43,342 nucleotides of DNA from positions 1 to 43,342 of the forward strand of contig CAZCTC010000064.1 in NCBI GenBank assembly GCA_964501335.1, read 5' to 3'. Source of the stretch: CAZCTC01 sp964501335. GTDB lineage: Bacteria; Chloroflexota; Anaerolineae; B4-G1; SLSP01. Shown here piece by piece: positions 24,907-33,695 of this stretch; position 1 is the stretch's first letter; every line of letters starts with the position of its first letter. The position numbers were made by a program, and so were the translations under genes. The notes under the pieces are model-generated. The model was not told where the DNA came from and made no database searches. It saw only the letters and a list, made by a program, of their open reading frames with translations.

Positions 24907-25680
24907 TTAAAATTTTCCGTTATCGTTCTTCCACAATTCTCGCGCCGGGATCGGCTCAATAGTATCCCAATGCTCGACCAGCTTCCCCTGCTCCAGCCGG
25001 AAGAGATCGTAAAAAGCCATCAACTGCCCTCCAAAAGTCCCTTCGCTGACCGCCAACACAAAATTCCCCTCGCCCAGAACGCGATGCACTCGCTCATAAT
25101 GCATGGTGATCCCCTGCGCCGCCAGAGCCTGAAGCGCGGCCCCCAATCCCGATAACCCATCGCCGATCTGCGGATTGTGCTGGATATAATGATCGCCGTC
25201 GATATAGCCGTTCAACTTTTCCATCTTCCCATGGACCAGAATATCCTCTACGAAAGCACACACCAACGCCTTGTTCGACTCCGTCTTGTCCTGCTCCCGG
25301 ATTTCCACACTGCCGTCGACCATCGTATGGCCGCTGGGATTCGGTCCCGCCGGCGTTTCCTGAAGGTTATCCCAGTGTTCCACAATCAAGCCATCCTCAA
25401 AACGGAAAAGGTCGAACCCGATTTTGGGGCCGAAGAAATCGTATTCGGTATGGGCAAAGACATAATCGCCGTCGGCAAAAAGACGCACCGTGTTCACCCG
25501 GGCCGAATTCGGCGGCAGCTGGCTCATCAATGCGCCGAAACCCGCCAGGCCGTCGCCCGCGGCCAGATTGTGTTGAATGTATTTTTGCGGATTGATATAA
25601 GCGATCGGGCCCGGCGCTCCGGTCTCAATGCTCTTCAACAAAGCCGCTGCCTGCTGTTTATTGGATAAAGTTTCTACCAT
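24907..25680 (-). CDS. Protein with two tandem SnoaL-like (NTF2-fold) domains
   Basis: A 257-aa soluble protein made of two similar halves (about 1-120 and 135-257). Each carries YIQHNPQIGDGLSGLG-type and LVEHWDTIEPIP-type motifs, the signature of SnoaL-like small-molecule binding or cyclase/isomerase folds found with stress regulators. Most relatives have one domain per chain, so this is an internal duplication or fusion. The second half keeps its histidines. AAAGGAG lies 7 nt before the ATG at 25680. An earlier in-frame ATG at 25725 falls in the promoter. It is divergent from the HxlR gene and is probably its target. Substrate unknown. Confidence 0.9.
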   Translation of the reverse strand: MVETLSNKQQAAALLKSIETGAPGPIAYINPQKYIQHNLAAGDGLAGFGALMSQLPPNSARVNTVRLFADGDYVFAHTEYDFFGPKIGFDLFRFEDGLIVEHWDNLQETPAGPNPSGHTMVDGSVEIREQDKTESNKALVCAFVEDILVHGKMEKLNGYIDGDHYIQHNPQIGDGLSGLGAALQALAAQGITMHYERVHRVLGEGNFVLAVSEGTFGGQLMAFYDLFRLEQGKLVEHWDTIEPIPARELWKNDNGKF

Positions 25681-25718
25681 TGTCTGACTCCTTTTCACTG
25701 TCGGCTTTTCTCTGGCTA

Positions 25719-25751
25719 TTGACATTATAAAATGCCGATATATAATTTCAA
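25719..25751. promoter_or_regulatory. Face-to-face divergent promoters of the SnoaL-like and HxlR genes
   Basis: Plus strand: TTGACA (25719-25724), 16 bp, TATAAT (25741-25746). Minus strand: TTGAAA (25751-25746), 16 bp, TATAAT (25729-25724). The -10 box of each overlaps one base of the other's -35 box, so polymerase can use only one at a time. A regulator bound here would set both genes. Confidence 0.75.
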
Positions 25752-25800
25752 GTATGCACCTTTTTGTAATATAGTAACCTTAAATGGAGATAACTTTCCA

Positions 25801-26190
25801 ATGGATAGTAAAGGGGAATTCTGCTGGAACGTCTACGAGGCCAAATGTCCTACCCGTCAGGTATTGGATCGCATCGCCGACAAATGGACCGTATTGATCG
25901 TTTGTCGTCTGGCCGACGGCACCCAACGCTTCGGCGAGTTGCTTCATTATATTAAAGGGATCTCCCCGAAAGTGCTCACCCAAAAACTCCGGGAACTGGA
26001 ACGCGACGGTATCGTTACGCGAAAGATCTATGCCAGCATCCCGCCCAAAGTCGAATACAGCCTCACCCCGCTGGGCCTCACCCTGGTCGAACTGCTCAAC
26101 GCCATCCGCACCTGGTCCGAAACTCACATCGAAAAAGTCCAGGAAGCCCAAAAAGCCTACGACGAACAACCAGCAATGGAAAACCTGTGA
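25801..26190 (+). CDS. HxlR-family winged-helix transcriptional regulator
   Basis: A 129-aa one-component regulator of the HxlR (DUF24) type. It has the typical N-terminal cysteine (C16 in EAKCPTRQVLDRIADKWT), which in studied members senses thiol-active compounds or aldehydes. The winged helix follows (RFGELLHYIKGISPKVLTQKLRELERDGIV). The start at 25801 follows GGAGAT by about 10 nt. Relatives usually regulate a divergent oxidoreductase or detoxification gene, which here is the SnoaL-like protein. Its stop overlaps the GTG start of the HEAT-repeat gene. Confidence 0.93.
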   Translation: MDSKGEFCWNVYEAKCPTRQVLDRIADKWTVLIVCRLADGTQRFGELLHYIKGISPKVLTQKLRELERDGIVTRKIYASIPPKVEYSLTPLGLTLVELLNAIRTWSETHIEKVQEAQKAYDEQPAMENL

Positions 26191-28601
26191 ACCAACTTAT
26201 ATCCCTGCTCGCCGAATTGAACCAACCCACGCCGGCCGGGCGCCGGGCCGTGATCCGGCTGCTCGAAGCCGGACCTCAAGCCGTTGCCCCATTGATCGCC
26301 GCCCTCGACAGCCCTGATCAACTCACACAATCCCGCGCCGCCCGGCTCCTCGGACTGCTCGGCGACCCGCGCGCCGTCGCACCGCTGGGCCGAATCATGC
26401 TCGATCCCCAATGCCCCATCCCTGCCGGCGCAGCTCAGGCTTTGCGCTATTTAAAAGCCGGCGACATCCTCCTGGAAGCCCTGAACTCCCCCCTGGCCGA
26501 CAGTCGCGCCGCCGCCGCACAAGAACTCTCCTTCATGGAAGAGCCCCGCTGCATCGAACCGTTGATCGCCCTGCTGGATGATCCCGAAAAAACCGTGCAA
26601 CTCGCCGCCCTCCAGGCCCTGGCCCGCCTGGACGATCCCCGCGCCCTGCCGGCACTGCAACGTTACCTTGGCTTGCAAGAAGCATCCGTCTGGAAAATCT
26701 ACTTCAATACAACAAGCACCATCGCCCCGGCACTGTTGCTTCAAGCTCTCAATCATCCTCTGATCGAAATTCGCAGCACAGCAGTACAAAAGCTGTACAG
26801 TATCTATGTCTATCATCCACAATCTCATCCATCTATCAATTCCCTTTTAAAGAAAATCGACCCTCAAGGAAATGGGAAAGAACTTCTGGCCTCCTTAATA
26901 GCTCCTTTGCTCCAGGATCCCACCTGCACGATAAATATGGAGGTGGCTACCCTTCTGCGATTTTTTCCCACACAGACCGTTGTTCCCGCTTTAACCCGGG
27001 CTCTTCAGGATAAAAGCACTTGGACCCATTGTGAAATTGCCAGGACACTGGGGCAAATCGGCGGCCCCGCCGCACTGGAAACATTGATCACCATGTTGCA
27101 GGACTCCGATCGGCAGGTACGAATCGAGGTACTCAAAGCATTGGGAACTATCGGCAATCGACAAGCCCAAATAGCATTGAGACAGGCCATAAACGATCCT
27201 GAACCCGGCATATCTCAATGCGCCATTGAAATCTTAAAGAAACTACATGCCCCACCGCAACCTTTAACCGATGAAAATCGCACACTCCTGCTATCTAAAA
27301 TAAAAAATTCCCATGCAACCGATATGGAAATCGCTCAAATTGCAGAAATCCTTCGGTATCTATATGATTCTCAAACGATCGAATTATTGATCCAGATCGG
27401 CGCCGACCCCAACCCCAGAATTCGCTGGAATGCCAGTGTGGCCTTGCAAAGAATCGCCACACCCCGGGCTATAGAATTTCTCATTCAACAATTGCAAGAC
27501 GAACATCCGGGCATTCGCTATCATGTGGCCCTGGCATTAGCCAACCTTGGTCACTCCGAAGGTTACCCTATCTTGCAAAAAGCATTAGAGGAAACTCACT
27601 CTTCTGCCCAGAATACGGCTCAAGCCACAAAAAAAATCAGCCGCGGACAGGCTTTCGCCTCTTTGTATCAGGCCCTCCAGGATGAAAACAACCGGAACCG
27701 TTTCATGACTGTCCAAGCCCTGGGCCGGGATGGAAATCCGCTCGCCGTCGAACCCTTGATCAAATTACTGACTCGAACACCCCCTAAAAGAGGAGATGTC
27801 AGGCTCGATACCTTTGCAGCACGAGCCCTGGGACAGATTGGGGATCCACGGGCTATCCCTCCCTTGCTGGAAGCGCTCCGCGAAGCCATTTGTGAGCATG
27901 ACACCCTGGCCATGGGCGCCACGATCCAGGCTCTGGACCAGCTAGAAGCCCGGGAAGCTCTCCCACTATTACTCCTGGAATTGGAAAATCCGGACGGATA
28001 CCCGGTGAAGAACCACATTCTCCATGCCTTGATCAAAATTAAAAATCCTCAAGCAATCGATGCACTGACCGCCACCTTAAAAGATCCCCTTGATCTCCAT
28101 CGCCAAATTGCCGTAGCAGCTTTGGCTCAAATCGAAGATATCCGGATCCTCGAACCATTACAAAAAATGGTCCGAAAAGGAGATCTGACCTGCCAGCGCT
28201 TCGCCCTGCTGGGCCTCAGCCGCCTGGGTGACCCGCGCACCCTGGAACTCTTCATGGAAATCCTCCAGACCGGGCCCTACACCTTGCGGAAACCGGCTAT
28301 GCAGGGTCTGGTCCGGATCGGCTCCCCGGCCCTTCCGGCATTGATCGAACTGCTGGAACAAAGCCCGCATTCCTCCCTCCGCGGCCGCGCCGCCTGGATT
28401 CTGGGCCGCATCGGTGACCCGGCCGCCGTCCCAGCACTACTGCAAGCCCTGAAAGACGACCACCCCCGGCTGCGCTGCCGCGCCGTCCATGCCCTGAGCC
28501 GGATCGCCACCCCGGAAGCCCGGAAAGCCGTACAACAGGCTCTGAACGATCCCGCTCCCACCGTCCGCGCCGCCGCCACGGCCTCTGCCTTCAACACGTA
28601 A
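26187..28601 (+). CDS. HEAT-repeat (PBS-lyase-like) scaffold protein
   Basis: An 804-aa all-helical solenoid built of some 20 or more short HEAT repeats of the form 'LGQIGDPRAIPPLLEAL'. The pattern is clearest at the two ends (about 30-160 and 520-800). The middle (about 190-480) is more diverged, uses rarer codons and is richer in A/T than the ends. No catalytic motif is seen. Such proteins act as protein-binding scaffolds; phycobilin lyase activity is unlikely here. It begins with GTG in a GTGA overlap with the HxlR stop (26187-26190), so translation is coupled. Pairing a redox-type regulator with a HEAT scaffold is uncommon. Confidence 0.9.
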   Translation: MNQLISLLAELNQPTPAGRRAVIRLLEAGPQAVAPLIAALDSPDQLTQSRAARLLGLLGDPRAVAPLGRIMLDPQCPIPAGAAQALRYLKAGDILLEALNSPLADSRAAAAQELSFMEEPRCIEPLIALLDDPEKTVQLAALQALARLDDPRALPALQRYLGLQEASVWKIYFNTTSTIAPALLLQALNHPLIEIRSTAVQKLYSIYVYHPQSHPSINSLLKKIDPQGNGKELLASLIAPLLQDPTCTINMEVATLLRFFPTQTVVPALTRALQDKSTWTHCEIARTLGQIGGPAALETLITMLQDSDRQVRIEVLKALGTIGNRQAQIALRQAINDPEPGISQCAIEILKKLHAPPQPLTDENRTLLLSKIKNSHATDMEIAQIAEILRYLYDSQTIELLIQIGADPNPRIRWNASVALQRIATPRAIEFLIQQLQDEHPGIRYHVALALANLGHSEGYPILQKALEETHSSAQNTAQATKKISRGQAFASLYQALQDENNRNRFMTVQALGRDGNPLAVEPLIKLLTRTPPKRGDVRLDTFAARALGQIGDPRAIPPLLEALREAICEHDTLAMGATIQALDQLEAREALPLLLLELENPDGYPVKNHILHALIKIKNPQAIDALTATLKDPLDLHRQIAVAALAQIEDIRILEPLQKMVRKGDLTCQRFALLGLSRLGDPRTLELFMEILQTGPYTLRKPAMQGLVRIGSPALPALIELLEQSPHSSLRGRAAWILGRIGDPAAVPALLQALKDDHPRLRCRAVHALSRIATPEARKAVQQALNDPAPTVRAAATASAFNT

Positions 28602-28677
28602 ACACAAAGGTTCCTTGCCATTTCTCCAGGGTATGCTACATTCCTGTAAGGCCGTACAAACCATGAACGAGGTTATC

Positions 28678-29148
28678 ATGCAATTAGAAGATTACCTGAT
28701 CGATCCCACCTCTTATAACTGGAACGCCATCGTCAAAACCTGGAAATGGCTGCTCCCCGAAACCTTTGAGATATGGTTGGTCAACCGCTTCGGAGACCTC
28801 TTTATGGTACTGGCTGACGGCTCTGTCCACTGGTTACAAACCGATTCCGGCAATCTCGTCATGCTGGCCGCTTCCGAAAAAGATTTCGAATTTCTGATCC
28901 GGCAGGGAGATAATTTCAATCAATGGTTTCTGGCCAGTCTGGTCGACCATCTGGTCGCCCATCAAATCACCCTGGCCCCGGGACAATGCTATGGGTATAT
29001 AGCACTCCCCCGCCTGGGAGGAGCTTACGATCTTAACAATATCCGTCCTATCAGCATGGCCGAATACCTGAGTTTCCTGGGTAAAATCTATGATCAGTTG
29101 CGTCACTATCCCGATGGGACCAACGTAGAGATCAAAATTATCCCCTGA
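28678..29148 (+). CDS. Tdi1-like (DUF1851) protein
   Basis: A 156-aa protein that fits the C-terminal domain of T6SS immunity protein Tdi1. The marks are VNRFGDLFMVLADGSVHWL, a central acidic/aromatic stretch, and the closing LPRLGGAYDLNNIRPISMAEYL with a helix containing IYDQL. Known Tdi1 protects against the Tde1 DNase toxin. No toxin or secretion gene is seen here, so it may be an orphan immunity gene or a household relative. The ATG at 28678 is preferred because GAGG precedes it by 5 nt; 28663 is an alternative. A weak promoter (TTGCCA 28615-28620, TACATT 28637-28642) suggests its own transcription. Confidence 0.8.
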   Translation: MQLEDYLIDPTSYNWNAIVKTWKWLLPETFEIWLVNRFGDLFMVLADGSVHWLQTDSGNLVMLAASEKDFEFLIRQGDNFNQWFLASLVDHLVAHQITLAPGQCYGYIALPRLGGAYDLNNIRPISMAEYLSFLGKIYDQLRHYPDGTNVEIKIIP

Positions 29149-29166
29149 CGCCCGCTATCCGCCCGT

Positions 29167-29604
29167 TCACCGCGCGATCAGATAACCGCCAACCAGCAAA
29201 ATCGCTACCCCCAACAGCCTTCCGGCTGAAATTGGATGCACCGGCACCCCGAACCAGCCGAAATGATCGACCAGAATGCCCACAACCAGCTGACCGATAA
29301 TGATTAACGTCACCATCATCGTACTGCCCAACCGCGGCAACGTCACATTGATCGTCAGATAGAGAATCACCCCCAACCCGCCTGCCCCCAACATATACCA
29401 GGGCAGGCCGGCCCAATCACGAATCCGCTCCCCGCCCCGCACCACCAGCAAAACAACCGAGAGGATCAATCCACTCAAATGCACAATCACACTACCGGCG
29501 GCCCCCCCCACCCGCTGCCCCATCGCCCCGGCAATAGGAGATTGGATTCCCACCGCAGCCCCGCCGATCAAACCGATCAACAAAGTCGTCAGATACTCCA
29601 ACAT
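29167..29604 (-). CDS. YdcZ/DUF606-family small membrane transporter
   Basis: A 145-aa protein with about five membrane helices, matching the half-size DMT-type family DUF606 (YdcZ). The glycine-rich first helix (LLIGLIGGAAVGIQSPI) and the later LPRLGSTMMVTLIIIGQLV stretch are typical. Members are thought to work as dimers, and some export drugs or metabolites; the substrate is unknown. CAGGAG lies 7 nt before the ATG. It converges on the Tdi1-like gene with an 18-bp gap and no clear terminator. Confidence 0.88.
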   Translation of the reverse strand: MLEYLTTLLIGLIGGAAVGIQSPIAGAMGQRVGGAAGSVIVHLSGLILSVVLLVVRGGERIRDWAGLPWYMLGAGGLGVILYLTINVTLPRLGSTMMVTLIIIGQLVVGILVDHFGWFGVPVHPISAGRLLGVAILLVGGYLIAR

Positions 29605-29700
29605 TGAATGCTCCTGTAAAACAAATTTATCTCGGCCGACGCCCCGATTCTAAAGTCTCCGCCGCCCAATGCAAGAAAGAACTTCACCGCAGAATCCCCG

Positions 29701-29856
29701 CATGACCTTCTGTCCTGAAAATAGCCCGCGCCGTGCAAAATCTCCCCGAGGGCGGCCACATCGGGCCGCCCCTGCGTGGGCGCCCTCTAACCCGACAATC
29801 TATTATCATCCTTTGGAGTGCCGTCCCCTGCATGGCCTTCTATCCTGAAAATAGGC
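29701..29856. repeat. REP-like repeat (copy 2) with two core segments
   Basis: It opens with 'catgaccttctgtcctgaaa' and ends with 'catggccttctatcctgaaa' at 29831. Between these lie the hairpin GGGCGGCC (29750-29757) with its complement (29764-29771), and the string 'tctattatcatccttt' also seen near 14613. The GGGTACCC hairpin of the other copies is missing. Confidence 0.7.
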
Positions 29857-29906
29857 CCAGAAAAGACTCACCACAGATCGAAGATATTGCCAATAGACAC
29901 GGAGGA

Positions 29907-29990
29907 CACAGAGAAGAATTTAGAGAAAATCTCCTCTCTTCTTCTCTGTGATCTCTGCGCCTCTGTGGTGAAATCTCTGCTCTTTTTCAT
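29907..29990. repeat. CACAGAGAAG interspersed repeat
   Basis: A 12-bp stem (CACAGAGAAGAA 29907-29918 with TTCTTCTCTGTG 29939-29950) is followed by 'atctctgcgcctctgtggtgaa'. A partial, diverged copy is at 39917-39970. The rest of the 29605-30203 gap holds a TTTCACGTT-type repeat near 30070 and otherwise nothing recognised. Confidence 0.65.
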
Positions 29991-30203
29991 CCTTCGGGGC
30001 TTTTTTTGCCCCCGTCGCATTAGCAAGAGACTTCTGGTCCAGCAGCCTCATCCCCATGCCGGCCGCACATCTTCACGTTTCACGTTGCGATACATACCCC
30101 CACCTTTAAGAATAGATCTATCCTCCAATCCCCAACTGAAACCTACAATAAAATCGCCTCCCGGGAAGTATTTTTAATAAACTGATAGTTTCAGGAGCAC
30201 GAA

Positions 30204-30869
30204 ATGACCAGACTTAAACGTTGGAGCGGATTGTTACTGATTGTTATAATTTTATCCACACTGGTTCCCGATTTTGCAGGAGCACAGGCCCTGGGCCCCC
30301 TCCCTCCCGACCGACAACCCATCACCGTAGAACGTTTCAACTTCGACCCCATCGCCCAGCCCGAACTACTCGAAAAACTTCCCCCCGAAGTCCGGGAAAC
30401 TGTCTCTAAATCCGTAGATCAGACTCGCGATCTGTTGATGCAGCGCCACGAAACCCTGGGATGCACCACCAAAAACGATCTCGTAATCTCGATCTGCATC
30501 AAAATCCACATCAACATCGTCATCTGGCGCGGCGCCAACGGTTCCATGATTGGGTTCCAGTTCCATACCACCTGGACCCGCACATGGAGGTTCCCAGGAA
30601 TCCAACGGCTTGAAGCCAACGAAGGTATAGACGGTTACATTCTCGATACCCAGGGTTGGTCTTACTCACCCAATGTCGTCTTCCTGGGAATCGTCAGCCA
30701 GGAAACGGAAGGAGGACCCGGTTACAATTACCTTTTAACGCGCAGCACAGGCAGGTTCGGCTATCTGGAAAACGGGCAGGTCGTCCGAACGGTCAACTTG
30801 CAGACCTGCACCCAAACCTTCTTTGAGGGGGATTCGATCGATTGCGGAGGAACCGTTATCGAAAACTAA
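30204..30869 (+). CDS. Secreted protein of unknown function
   Basis: A 221-aa exported protein. A signal peptide of about 28 residues (basic start, LLLIVIILSTL core, cleavage near AGA-QA) is clear. The mature part has a helix (about 50-80) and then a strand-rich domain (about 90-215) with cysteines near 86, 97, 202 and 214 that could form disulfides. I do not recognise a family. CAGGAG precedes the ATG. It stands alone between a repeat-filled gap and a hairpin terminator. Confidence 0.8.
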   Translation: MTRLKRWSGLLLIVIILSTLVPDFAGAQALGPLPPDRQPITVERFNFDPIAQPELLEKLPPEVRETVSKSVDQTRDLLMQRHETLGCTTKNDLVISICIKIHINIVIWRGANGSMIGFQFHTTWTRTWRFPGIQRLEANEGIDGYILDTQGWSYSPNVVFLGIVSQETEGGPGYNYLLTRSTGRFGYLENGQVVRTVNLQTCTQTFFEGDSIDCGGTVIEN

Positions 30870-30902
30870 AGCTTTGAATTTAACATGAATCAACCCGGCA
30901 GG

Positions 30903-30950
30903 GAATGCCTTCGGATAAGGCCCTTATCTTCGAAGGCATTCTTATTTATA
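30903..30950 (+). terminator. Intrinsic terminator after the secreted protein
   Basis: GAATGCCTTCG (30903-30913) pairs with 30931-30941, and an inner GATAAG/CTTATC stem extends it across a TT bulge. The T-rich stretch 'ttatttata' follows. Confidence 0.8.
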
Positions 30951-30979
30951 TATAACCCGTTCATCTCAGTTCCCCCTAT

Positions 30980-31007
30980 TTGACAATTAGAATCCCCATA
31001 CCATAAT
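30980..31007 (+). promoter_or_regulatory. Promoter of the AttH-like/cyclase operon, probably leaderless
   Basis: A perfect TTGACA (30980-30985) and a -10 CATAAT (31002-31007) are 16 bp apart. The ATG at 31014 begins only 7 nt after the -10 box, about where transcription should start. No ribosome site precedes it. The mRNA is therefore predicted to start at or next to the AUG. Confidence 0.7.
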
Positions 31008-31013
31008 AAGCCC

Positions 31014-31976
31014 ATGGGACAACTAAAAAATATTCTTAACCACCTCCTCTCCTGGGGAATCCGACAACTGATTCCTCGTTACCCCATGGCAACGGATCTG
31101 TCCCCCGAAACTGACGGTCGCCACGATTTACAAAATGGCGAACATGAAGCCTTCTATTTTCTCGCCGGCTCTCCTGACGGCAAAATCACTCTGGGGGTAC
31201 GAACTCTTTTCAGCAATCAGGATGTACTGGAAATCATCGGCCTGAAATTCGGCTCTTTCGGCTGGATCTACCAACACCAAACGCCCACGCCCCTGACCCT
31301 CGAATCGAACCAGGCCTCAGGTCCCGCTTTGAACCTCACCTGCCGGACTCCCTGGCAAAGCTGGGAAATCCGCTTTTCCGGGGAAATGATTTCGTCACAG
31401 GGCAATCCCGAACCAATTGCTCTCGACCTCACCTTCCAATCGCTCAATCCAGCCGCACTTTACCGCCTGGGAAATTATCATCAGGCCCAACAAGACGGCT
31501 ACCTGATCGGTAAACTACACATGCCTCAGGGCGATTGGGAAGGAGAACTGATCGGCTATCGCGATCACAGCTGGGGCAAACGCGGCGCCGGCAATATTCC
31601 CGGCTGGATGATCCTCGACGCCCCCGAACATTTCTATATCTTCATCGTCGGCGATCTCGATCTGCAGCCCCTCAGTTTCGGCCGGTTTCGTACCCCTGAC
31701 GGACACTTTATCCAGGTCCGTGAACCTGAAATAAAACTCGAGAAAAACGGCTGGCGGATTGAAGATCGCCGCGCCGGCCTATTACCCTGGCATTTTGAAC
31801 GTCTGGGTCCCGCTGGAATCAGTTACCTGGGAAATGCCGGGGAAGAAGCCGTCCGCAACCATCCTTCCACCGGAGATCGTTTCCGAGATGAAATCGGTCC
31901 GGCTCTCTTCACCTCATCAGATGGAAAAACCTGTACCGGATTCTGGGATCAGGCTACCCATATTCCCATAAAGTAA
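31014..31976 (+). CDS. AttH/hydroxyneurosporene-synthase-like lipocalin-fold protein
   Basis: A 320-aa protein without signal peptide. The motif GYRDHSWGKR at 181-190 marks a family of AttH/CrtC-like, DUF7064/7065-like double-lipocalin proteins. The N-terminal half (40-165) and the C-terminal half (165-300) are each strand-rich. Family members bind or hydrate hydrophobic molecules such as carotenoids or polyprenoids. The DHSWG residues are the best candidates for an active or binding site. It is the first gene of a four-gene run with gaps of 41, 7 and 2 bp, and it may bring a lipid-like ligand to the swivel protein that follows. Start codon: ATG with no ribosome site (see promoter). Confidence 0.75.
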   Translation: MGQLKNILNHLLSWGIRQLIPRYPMATDLSPETDGRHDLQNGEHEAFYFLAGSPDGKITLGVRTLFSNQDVLEIIGLKFGSFGWIYQHQTPTPLTLESNQASGPALNLTCRTPWQSWEIRFSGEMISSQGNPEPIALDLTFQSLNPAALYRLGNYHQAQQDGYLIGKLHMPQGDWEGELIGYRDHSWGKRGAGNIPGWMILDAPEHFYIFIVGDLDLQPLSFGRFRTPDGHFIQVREPEIKLEKNGWRIEDRRAGLLPWHFERLGPAGISYLGNAGEEAVRNHPSTGDRFRDEIGPALFTSSDGKTCTGFWDQATHIPIK

Positions 31977-32017
31977 GACTTCAACACAAATCCAGAACTG
32001 CGGCACAAAAAAGGAAA

Positions 32018-33688
32018 ATGCACTCCATGCCCAAAGAATGGCTGCTTAGCGGACATAATACTCAGGAATCTGTCGCTCTGACCTATCCACTCATGGCCTC
32101 TATGATGGAATTTACCCTGACGGATTCTGTCAACTGGTTTATGAACCAGATGCTTACAGATATGCCCGGATTCGATCTGCAACTGGCCCCCATCGCCATC
32201 GTCCAGGGATGGGTCTATCTCAATCTAAATTATTCCGTCCGCAATGCAGCCATCACCCCCTTCGATCCCGCTTCTGTCGGTGTACCGGATGAATTCATCG
32301 CTCAACACCCTGAATTTACCCAACCCCCCGTCAAATTGAGCCTTGTAAACACGCTCAAATTTCTCAAGCGATTAAACCATTTCTACCATTGGGCAATTCA
32401 ATTCTACGCCAACGTGCTGCCGGGTTATGATGAAATAACACGCAATCTCTACTGGCGTCTCCGCAACTCCCCCGACGATGTCGATCTTGCCTGGGAAGCA
32501 TTATCTCCAGAAACCGGCGTCCGCGGACTGGAAGTCAGCCATGCCCATCAAACAATCTCCATCCTCCTGCTTCTCCTGGATAGTCTGGTACGAAATCAAG
32601 CCCCCCAATTGCTGGGACTTTTCGTAGGAAATGCCACCACCACCTCCCTGATGGGCCAACGCATTTGGAATCTACGGACCATTGCGTTGCAATGTGGACC
32701 TGAAGTCTGCGCCCTGCTGAGAAAAGGCATAACCGATCTCTCCGCCTACAAAACCATCGCCGCAGCACAACCCTTCTTGAAAGGCCTGCAGGCCTTCCTC
32801 CTGGACTACGGCCATCGCGGCTTCCGCTACGAGCTGGATTTCACCTCTGAACGATTGGCCGATTACCCACAACAGATCATGATCGCAGTAGCCGCTCAAT
32901 TAGACGAACAGGATTCCCCGGCCCAACGAGCCATGGCCACCCGCCAGCTGGCAGAGAAATCGCTTGTCGCCATGTTCCCTCCCAAACGAGCCGTCTGGCA
33001 ACGGCTGTTAAACTGGTCGCAAAAATTGATTGCCTGTCGCGAAAGCTCCAAAAGCTATCTGGCCTTGCATCAGGCGCTATTCGGAATCTGCATGAAATCC
33101 CTCTCGCGCGCTTACCATCCCAATTCTTCCGCAGATATGCTGTTGTTCTACCAAAAACCGGAATTCGATCTCTTTCTGAAAAGCCAGGGGGAAACCAAAC
33201 CGCCGCTCGACATCCTGAATCGCCGCATGACCGAATATGAACTTCATCAAAATCAACCCCCGCCGCCGGACCTGATCTGGTTCGATCCCGGCACGCACCA
33301 CTGGCGTCCGGCACTCGACGAATCGACCATGCCCCGGCAAGTCATCCCTGCCAGTTTCCAGGGAATTCCAGCCAGCGGAGGAGCCGGGATCGTCGAAGGC
33401 ATTGCCATGGTCACAAACGACCCGCTGGAGGCTGGTCGCCGACTTTTGGAAATCCACGATCCGATTATTCTTGTAACGCGACTGACCGATCCCGCCTGGT
33501 CCAGTCTCTTCATCCGCCTGACCGGCGTGATCACGGAATTAGGAGGCGTCATTTCCCATGCCGCCATCGTTGCTCGTGAAAACGGCCTGCCCGCCGTGGT
33601 TGGCGTCGCCGAAGCAACGATTTGGATCCGGGATGGACAGAAATTGCGCCTCGACGGAAATACCGGCACAATCGAAATTCTCAATTAA
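32018..33688 (+). CDS. Phosphohistidine swivel-domain protein (PEP-utilising enzyme type) without ATP-grasp domain
   Basis: A 556-aa protein. Residues about 1-430 are helical and resemble the central/substrate part of rifampicin phosphotransferase-like enzymes. The C-terminal ~95 residues form the swivelling phosphohistidine domain with H514 in the classic GGVISHAAIVARENGLPAVVG context. The ATP-grasp domain (PPDK-N type) that normally charges this histidine is missing, so the phosphate donor must come from another protein, or the protein works in reverse or as a regulator. An AAGGA box lies close to the ATG at 32018, and the ATG at 32027 is also possible. The neighbours are an AttH-like protein upstream and a histidine kinase 7 bp downstream. 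Confidence 0.85.
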   Translation: MHSMPKEWLLSGHNTQESVALTYPLMASMMEFTLTDSVNWFMNQMLTDMPGFDLQLAPIAIVQGWVYLNLNYSVRNAAITPFDPASVGVPDEFIAQHPEFTQPPVKLSLVNTLKFLKRLNHFYHWAIQFYANVLPGYDEITRNLYWRLRNSPDDVDLAWEALSPETGVRGLEVSHAHQTISILLLLLDSLVRNQAPQLLGLFVGNATTTSLMGQRIWNLRTIALQCGPEVCALLRKGITDLSAYKTIAAAQPFLKGLQAFLLDYGHRGFRYELDFTSERLADYPQQIMIAVAAQLDEQDSPAQRAMATRQLAEKSLVAMFPPKRAVWQRLLNWSQKLIACRESSKSYLALHQALFGICMKSLSRAYHPNSSADMLLFYQKPEFDLFLKSQGETKPPLDILNRRMTEYELHQNQPPPPDLIWFDPGTHHWRPALDESTMPRQVIPASFQGIPASGGAGIVEGIAMVTNDPLEAGRRLLEIHDPIILVTRLTDPAWSSLFIRLTGVITELGGVISHAAIVARENGLPAVVGVAEATIWIRDGQKLRLDGNTGTIEILN

Positions 33689-33695
33689 TAAAAAT

